Below, piece by piece: positions 61,042 through 64,000 of a stretch of 64,000 nt of DNA (position 1 is its first letter; every line of letters begins with the position of its first letter). The stretch is from Siphlonurus alternatus (Eukaryota > Arthropoda > Insecta > Ephemeroptera > Siphlonuridae): positions 12,796,171-12,860,170 of the forward strand of contig OX463778.1 in NCBI GenBank assembly GCA_949825025.1. Direction: 5' to 3'. The position numbers and the translations under genes were made by a program. The notes below the pieces were generated by a model. The model was not told the DNA's origin. It saw only the letters and a list, made by a program, of their open reading frames with translations, and ran no database searches.

Positions 61042-62072
61042 AGATAAAACTCACCGAGGAATATTGGCGACTTTTAATGAGTTCAGAATTTTGTTATATA
61101 ACTAGCTGCATGCTAAGTAGAAACTCGTTGATAAAATACAATTATCTTATCATTAACTTAAGCATAAAAATGTCATTTTTTACCTTTTTTTATTGGAAGT
61201 ATATTGGTGTATTGCAGATAAAGATGACAGTGCCCATACTTTAGTGCTGGACGATAAACAGCATGCAGGGGCATTGATTATATATATAGTGCATGTTGTA
61301 CAAATTCCACTAAATGGGAAACAAGTATCGTCTTGTGTTATAATATCATCATAAAATTTGTAATGTCCTTTTAAATTTTATTAAAAAAACTTTTTTCATC
61401 AATGTAACGCACTCACAATCAGTCTACTTTACAGCTAGTATATGAGTGTAGGGTCGAGGTAACACAGTATAGTCTTAAAGTCAGCTGATTTTGCGGTGTT
61501 CCCTCCTTCCTATTCAAACCTATATAATATGTAAAAAGAACTCAAAATTGCTTTTTTGGCATTAAAAAAATTTTTAAGAGGAAAATAAGCTCTTGTTTCA
61601 TTATCAAGAAGAATCCTGAATGGGGGGGGGGGTAGGAGATGGTTTCAAATTAATAGCATTAAAAGTTACTAAGAAAAAATTCAAATTATCTAACTTGGTG
61701 ACTTTTGGGGAGAAAAATTTTCCCACCGGGGAACACTTGAAGCCTCTATTTAGTTTTCAATTTGCAAATGACTTTCGCTTAAACCTTTGAATTTTTAATT
61801 TTATCCTTTAGTTTTGTTTTGTATCACCAAAGATGTTTTCCGCCAACTGCATTTCAATCGTTGTGTAACTCTGGTCTAAAATCGTGCATATGAAAGTACC
61901 TAATTTATTAAATTTACTCTCTTTTGTGTATTTATATAATTATATAATGTTTGAAAAGACATGGAATATTTTATATGTTGTTTATTCTGTGTTATATGAG
62001 GTGTAAGTTAATTTAATGTTATATACCTCTATTATTTTTACAGAGGAGTGCAAACAGAACGATGATGAGTAA
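29167..62072 (+). CDS. USP48: USP48-type ubiquitin-specific protease, 16 certain exons plus one likely; 3' end incomplete
   Basis: Exons: 29167-29297, 30361-30558, 32124-32258, 32798-32953, 33119-33364, 35272-35432, 36217-36309, 36370-36554, 39467-39697, 40236-40402, 41212-41398, 42076-42313, 43222-43346, 44927-45129, 56078-56200, 59283-59401, and a probable 62044-62068. All introns are GT-AG with matching phases; 2698 nt give about 899 residues before exon 17. The family removes ubiquitin from substrates (histone H2A, RelA-linked and DNA-repair targets in vertebrates), mostly in the nucleus. Order: N-terminal cysteine motif, USP core with Cys94 and His340, acidic linker, DUSP-like region. 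Human USP48 has 1035 residues, so about 130 C-terminal residues, including the ubiquitin-like domain, are unseen. Introns range from 60 nt (intron 7) to 10.9 kb (intron 14). Confidence 0.9.
30838..31062 (-). mobile_element. tRNA-derived SINE
   Basis: The minus strand carries an A-box-like TGGTGCAGTGG at 31046-31036 and a B-box-like GGTTTAAATCC at 31002-30992, spaced as in a tRNA gene. The arms CTCTCG/CGAGAG between them would form the anticodon stem. A non-tRNA body follows to about 30840. There is no clear 3' tail, and the sequence is too diverged for a working tRNA. Confidence 0.65.
31501..31620. mobile_element. 120-bp palindromic MITE
   Basis: TTAAAGGGTTACTGGCC at the left and GGGCAGTGACCCTTTAAA at the right are inverted. 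Pairing continues through AAATTAAAAATTAGC and GCTTAATTTTTAATTTT to near the centre. No coding capacity. Confidence 0.75.
31711..32070. mobile_element. Palindromic MITE (ATCGACC family)
   Basis: CAATGGACAACCTGCATG and its near-inverse ending GTTGTCCATTG bound 360 bp. Shared family blocks are AGAAATGATTAGAGGGTACC, the TTTTTCAGATTTTTTTGAGACC block and its inverted partner. The centre differs from other copies (CCTCCAGGAGGCG palindrome). It ends 53 bp before USP48 exon 3. Confidence 0.8.
32330..32690. repeat. Partial dispersed repeat followed by a foldback
   Basis: 32330-32485 resembles the right half of the repeat near 61475 (GATG.TTTCAAATTAATAGC, then AACATGGTAGCTTAGGGG and GGGAACGCTCAAAG). 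From about 32485 to 32685 a separate foldback pairs GAATCATTCAGTAGCAA with TTGCTACTGGAATCATT and TTTCACC...CACAGGTAAATAAG with its inverse. Confidence 0.5.
33365..35271 (+). other. USP48 intron 5
   Basis: A 1.9 kb intron. It contains a T run near 33538-33554, a CA/TC-rich stretch with CATCATTCATCACC-type low complexity at 33700-33830, a short AAG run near 33955, an (AAAT)n microsatellite at about 34367-34402 and A-rich runs to 34600. 33540-33960 may be part of an unclassified retroelement; similar words occur inverted at about 43960-44345. Confidence 0.5.
35602..35770. mobile_element. Small hAT-like MITE
   Basis: The left end CGAGCGCAGATCCAGGG and right end CTGGATCCTTGCCTG are inverted versions of the terminus seen at 46267-46449. 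G-rich and C-rich arms follow each end. Target duplication is weak (CATAAAAT against CATATCAG), so the boundaries are approximate. Confidence 0.55.
36555..39466 (+). other. USP48 intron 8
   Basis: A 2.9 kb phase-0 intron. A hAT-like element fills 37657-39421, leaving only 45 bp to the acceptor. The part before it (36555-37656) is AT-rich up to about 37370 and then GC-richer (37380-37600), with no recognised frame. Confidence 0.65.
37657..39421. mobile_element. Non-autonomous hAT-like element, 1.77 kb
   Basis: It begins CAGTGGTGAAAGTA and ends TACTTTCACCACTG (inverted, allowing one mismatch). It is flanked by 8-bp duplications ATGGTAAT (37649-37656) and ATGATAAT (39422-39429), 7 of 8 identical. 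Eight-base duplications and CAGTGG-type termini are typical of hAT transposons. Subterminal TCTTACCAGTGCGCC repeats occur once at the left and twice at the right. The interior is AT-rich with no transposase frame. Confidence 0.82.
39467..42313 (+). CDS. USP48: USP48 exons 9-12: DUSP-like segment and acidic linker
   Basis: Exon 9 (39467-39697) encodes [14 protein letters not shown] and [17 protein letters not shown]; exon 10 (40236-40402) [20 protein letters not shown]. Together they match the first USP48 DUSP repeat, with its C..H and CxxC residues. Exon 11 (41212-41398) gives [18 protein letters not shown], then acidic sequence. Exon 12 (42076-42313) is an acidic, Pro/Gln-rich linker ending [12 protein letters not shown], the usual start of the next DUSP unit. 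Confidence 0.9.
39725..40050. mobile_element. Palindromic MITE (ATCGACC family), best-preserved copy
   Basis: It starts CAATGGAGTATCGACGTCAA and ends TTGAGGTCGATACTCCATTG, one mismatch in 20. Arms pair through GGATAGAGGGTGCAAAGTTATG-like blocks and GTCCTTTTTGTGATGTCACG. The 326-bp element lies 28 bp after the exon 9 donor and takes up most of the 538-bp intron 9. Confidence 0.88.
40707..41081. mobile_element. Long near-perfect palindromic MITE (TTAAGGTA family), copy 1
   Basis: Ends TTAAGGTAGAGATAA and TTATCTTTACCTTAA. The arms of about 180 bp are almost identical inverted copies (CTCTACATCCCCTATCAGTA and TACTGATAGGGGATGTAGAG; AAAAACGAGCTAGTTTTCGA and its inverse). It lies in intron 10, about 130 bp before exon 11. 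A diverged copy is at 44430-44779. Confidence 0.88.
42749..43068. mobile_element. Palindromic MITE (ATCGACC family)
   Basis: CAATAGCGTATCAACCTCAA at the left and GAGGGCCATACTCCATTG at the right bound 320 bp with the family blocks AGATAGAGGGTGCAAAGTTA and its inverse near 43010-43030. It lies in intron 12, about 150 bp before exon 13. Confidence 0.8.
43222..59401 (+). CDS. USP48: USP48 exons 13-16: further DUSP-like segments
   Basis: Exons are 43222-43346, 44927-45129, 56078-56200 and 59283-59401. They encode [20 protein letters not shown] and [18 protein letters not shown]... with [40 protein letters not shown]; and [20 protein letters not shown] followed by HGGQDHCNP. The repeated pattern LCxHGG...W...C..C is that of USP48 DUSP units. 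Intron 14 (45130-56077) is far longer than any other in the gene. Confidence 0.88.
43347..44926 (+). other. USP48 intron 13
   Basis: A 1.58 kb intron containing a 38-T run at 43444-43481, an unclassified stretch at 43950-44345, and a TTAAGGTA-family MITE at about 44430-44779. Confidence 0.6.
44430..44779. mobile_element. Palindromic MITE (TTAAGGTA family), diverged copy 2
   Basis: TCTACATCCCCTATCAGTAG, TCTAGTTTTCGAGTTAT and the inverted GATCGGGGATGTAGAGG match the copy at 40707-41081. The right end reads CATGTTACCTTACCCTGA and the left end is decayed. It lies about 148 bp before exon 14. Confidence 0.75.
45130..56077 (+). other. USP48 intron 14, 10.9 kb, with GC-richer non-coding islands
   Basis: The first 2 kb is ordinary AT-rich intron: TTTA runs near 45137-45210, a T run at 45649-45676 and a hAT-like MITE at 46267-46449. 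From about 47150 on, islands of 100-450 bp with clearly higher GC and complex sequence appear, including 47155-47310, 47530-47790, 48000-48180, 48360-48830, 49560-49870, 50690-50870, 52010-52380, 53740-54200, 54400-54570 and 55240-55440. None has a supportable reading frame. Several hold homeodomain-type cores (CTAATTAG near 47300, GGTTTAATTAAC near 47567) or a CRE (TGACGTCA at 50701). Confidence 0.6.
46267..46449. mobile_element. hAT-like MITE with perfect 8-bp target duplication
   Basis: The element runs from CAGGGGCAAATCCAG to CTGGATCTGCGCCTG (inverted termini, 12 of 15 matching). Identical AATAGCAC direct repeats flank it at 46259-46266 and 46450-46457. The interior is G-rich at the left and C-rich at the right. 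No ORF. Confidence 0.88.
57322..57354. repeat. Perfect 14-bp hairpin
   Basis: CAGAAGTACCCAAA (57322-57335) pairs exactly with TTTGGGTACTTCTG (57341-57354) around a 5-base loop GTTGT. It is much shorter than a microRNA precursor. It could be a small repeat or a structured intronic RNA. Confidence 0.6.
58311..58335. promoter_or_regulatory. PBX-MEIS type site next to a POU octamer
   Basis: CTGTCAATCA at 58311-58320 is the reverse complement of TGATTGACAG, the known composite PBX(Exd)-MEIS/PREP(Hth) site. ATGCAAAT, the POU octamer, follows at 58328-58335. Both lie in a GC-richer, non-coding island of USP48 intron 15. Function is inferred from the motifs alone. Confidence 0.5.
58670..58972. mobile_element. 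Dispersed non-autonomous repeat, copy 3
   Basis: TCAAGTCAGCTGATTTTTCGG and GTGTTCCCACCGTCCTATCT at the left match copies near 61475 and 63848. The right end ACTTGAAGCCTC is the inverse of the family terminus. The right half is diverged. Confidence 0.6.
60949..61038. repeat. (CT)n microsatellite
   Basis: About 45 uninterrupted CT dinucleotides (90 bp). It gives a spurious Leu/Ser frame. Confidence 0.95.
61475..61748. mobile_element. Dispersed non-autonomous repeat, copy 4
   Basis: AAGTCAGCTGATTTTGCGGT at the left and GGGGAACACTTGAAGCCTCT at the right. The body shares AAAATAAGCTCTTG and GGTAGGAGATGG with the copies at 4130 and 63848. No ORF. Confidence 0.7.
62044..62072 (+). CDS. USP48: Probable USP48 exon 17, micro- or terminal exon
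   Basis: A good acceptor (CTATTATTTTTACAG|AGGAG) joins exon 16 in frame to give [13 protein letters not shown]. The CNPEEC stretch resembles the CPEC motif at this point in USP48. Two readings are possible: a 25-nt microexon ending GATGA|GTAAAT at 62068, or a terminal exon stopping at TAA 62070-62072, which would remove the ubiquitin-like C-terminus. The first fits the family better. AATAAA at 62778 could serve the second. Confidence 0.55.
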
Positions 62073-64000
62073 ATCTGATATAATTGTCCTTAGAGAAGGG
62101 AAAAAGTTTTGTTATCGCCCGCAATGAGTGCAGCCACCGTGTTAATTTGCACTCCTAAGGGAACTACCACCACCACCACCGACGTAGTTTTGTTATTGTG
62201 TATTTACGCGCGTGTTTCCTCAGTTCGCTTTACTGAATATCTTATGTCAATATTTACGCTTATACCTCATATATATATGCATCGTTCACCGTAAAATGAT
62301 TTTTAACGCCTCACGTTTCGTCAGAGATCGACAACAAAAAAACACTCTTGTATATACTTCATTGTACAGTACTTTAAGGCGCGATACACTTTGGCTTGCA
62401 GCCGAGTAAATAAGCTCGCGTTATATTTATATACGAAAGTACCTTTGTTGGATGGTGAGAGAGCTACCGCGTGGTTGTATACGCTCTTTGCTTCGTTTGA
62501 TGTCGCTTTTTAAGAAGGGTGAATATAGCTTTCATATCACGGCTGCAATAATAATACTTGCGAAAATGTAATAATTTTATTTTATTAATTGATTTTATCA
62601 CAAAGTTACTCTACACAGGTTTTTTGTTGGTACAACTTGATGTTTATGCAATTATAAGTTTGTAGTGTTTACCAAGAGCGCGCACAATCATCAGTATTCC
62701 AAACATACCACTAGCCACTTTTTATACATGTAGTGACCTCATGACCCGACATATAAAAAAACTGAATTAAATTGTCGCAATAAACATTCTTACTAGTGCT
62801 TTTTAACAGGTATATTATCAATTAACTAAATTGATCGTTTTTTCCAAACTTTTCTTATAAGTAAATCGAAGGGAAAGTTTTATATTCAGAACATTATTGG
62901 TCCTGCAGGCCTGCTGCTGACAAAGTTGTTGGTAACTGCTCCCTGTGCGGCCCTGTATCGCTCCTCCACGGTGCCCTATACCTCCTCCTTCTGATCACAG
63001 TCCATCCTATATGTAACATGTATCAGCTCGAGTGGAAAATTGTCTCCTTTTTTTTTCTACATGTTGGGAAAATATCCTTTGTAACATCGTTTGGAATCTT
63101 TCTCACCACAGCTCACTGCAACTTAAGTTTAGCAGTCATTAATTTTTTTTTATTTTATTTTTTTACTCGCGCGGTAAGAGAGAGAAAGAGGGTGGCTACA
63201 GTTTTGATTAAACCTGGAATTGAATTAGTTTCGGTAGCAGCAAAGCAAGCGACGACGACGGCGGTGTTGTAATGAAACTCGCGCCCGAGCGACTTCGAAA
63301 AGCGTGGTACGTATATAATATACATAATATATAAAAAAAAAAATATTAAAGCATCGTCGTTGTGGATCTTGATGAAGGGCGTAACACATACACGCATGGC
63401 TAATGTTCTACGGCGGTCTTTGTTTGTTGAATGACGAAGTTTCCGGGGCTTGAATGAAAATCTTTCCAAGCGTACGTTTTTTACCGAAATCGGGTCTATT
63501 CAAAGTCGCGGGAGAGGTGGATCACTGTGACATATAAAAAAGCGGGTGTATAAAAATGATAAAATCAATAAGATAGTATATAATGTAAGGAGGGTGTAGT
63601 AGCTACTTATAAAAGGAAGGAATCGGTGCAGTCATCTGAAGCTGCTGTTTGGGTGCAACGGAAGCGGGGACACGCGAGAGAAATGAGACTTGAGCTTGAT
63701 GATACGTGAACAACGAGACTGAGAAAGATTGTCGCGATGAGCTTACGTCTTGGTCTTAATAGCATTCAAACCTCCAAGTGTCTTGAACACAATGCTCACA
63801 TTACCTTCAAGCATTATTGACCTCTGTATGGAACAAATATATAAAGGCTTCAAGTCTGCATATTTTGAGGTGTTTCCACCGTCCTATCCAAACCTATGTA
63901 ATAAAAAAACTCAAAATTGCTTTTTTTTTTTTTGGCATTAAAGGAAAATTAACTCTTGATTCATTATAATAATACCCCTAAATTGGGGGGGGGTAGGAGA
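62073..64000 (+). other. Downstream USP48 region, incomplete at the window edge
   Basis: No further USP48 exon is recognisable. GC-richer patches at about 62090-62510, 62880-63010, 63160-63300 and 63380-63740 alternate with AT-rich sequence. A dispersed repeat starts near 63848 and runs off the end. The last USP48 exons are expected to the right. Confidence 0.5.
63848..64000. mobile_element. Dispersed non-autonomous repeat, copy 5, cut by window edge
   Basis: GGCTTCAAGTCTGCATATTT begins the copy. TTTCCACCGTCCTATCCAAA, CTCAAAATTGC and GGTAGGAGA follow, as at 61475. The right half lies outside the window. Confidence 0.7.

Larger units (their letters stand above)
59402..62043 (+). other. USP48 intron 16
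   Basis: A 2.6 kb stretch with GC-richer islands at about 59640-59880 (containing GGATAATTAATGAG), 60130-60440 and 60700-60950, a (CT)n microsatellite at 60949-61038, and a dispersed repeat at 61475-61748. No convincing coding exon. Confidence 0.55.

Noticed and set aside
60854..61042. Frame with a long Leu-Ser repeat
   Set aside because: It is the (CT)n microsatellite read as codons.
61218..61374. Alternative USP48 exon 17 starting after GTATTGCAG near 61218
   Set aside because: It joins in phase but encodes [13 protein letters not shown] and then hydrophobic filler with no USP48 similarity. The 62044 segment fits better.
1..64000. CRISPR arrays, operons, prophage or bacterial insertion sequences
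   Set aside because: Spliced genes, tRNA-derived SINE and MITEs show eukaryotic DNA. No regularly spaced direct repeats with unique spacers were seen.

Overview
This is an animal nuclear window: AT-rich, intron-rich, full of short inverted-repeat transposons, with no bacterial or viral gene. The protein sequences look protostome, most likely arthropod (the prohibitin-2 start [16 protein letters not shown] is typical). A chelicerate or crustacean would fit, but I cannot name the species. Three conserved genes can be rebuilt exon by exon. In all three, exon phases agree across every junction.

Layout. (1) 1-4819: upstream sequence with several foldback repeats and no recognisable coding exon. 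(2) 4820-20754, + strand: a complete 12-exon, 674-residue BTB-BACK-Kelch protein of the KLHL17 (actinfilin) type. (3) 20755-24761: convergent intergenic DNA. (4) 28373-24762, - strand: complete 6-exon, 300-residue prohibitin-2 (PHB2). (5) 28374-29166: a 793-base divergent promoter interval. (6) 29167 to at least 62068, + strand: a USP48-type ubiquitin-specific protease. Sixteen exons (about 899 residues) are certain and a seventeenth very short exon is likely. The ubiquitin-like C-terminus is not visible and probably lies beyond 64000.

Highlights. PHB2 intron 4 is a minor-spliceosome (U12) AT-AC intron with near-consensus donor and branch site; it is the only splice choice that keeps the conserved reading frame. 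Two copies of one MITE lie in opposite orientation around KLHL17 exons 2-3, a 219-nt in-frame cassette coding for much of the BTB domain. One 320-360 bp palindromic element is present five times, and most MITEs sit in the 3' part of introns, close to acceptors. A 1.77 kb non-autonomous hAT-like element with a near-perfect 8-bp target duplication ends 45 bp before USP48 exon 9. The 10.9 kb USP48 intron 14 and the DNA after it hold many GC-richer islands with homeodomain, POU and PBX-MEIS type motifs, suggesting regulatory DNA of a neighbouring developmental gene.

Functionally, KLHL17 is a Cullin-3 substrate adaptor and USP48 a deubiquitinase, so both act in ubiquitin signalling. PHB2 is a mitochondrial inner-membrane scaffold. 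I see no sign that the three form one system. Gene boundaries come from reading-frame and splice-site logic and from recognising the families; no alignment or expression data were available.
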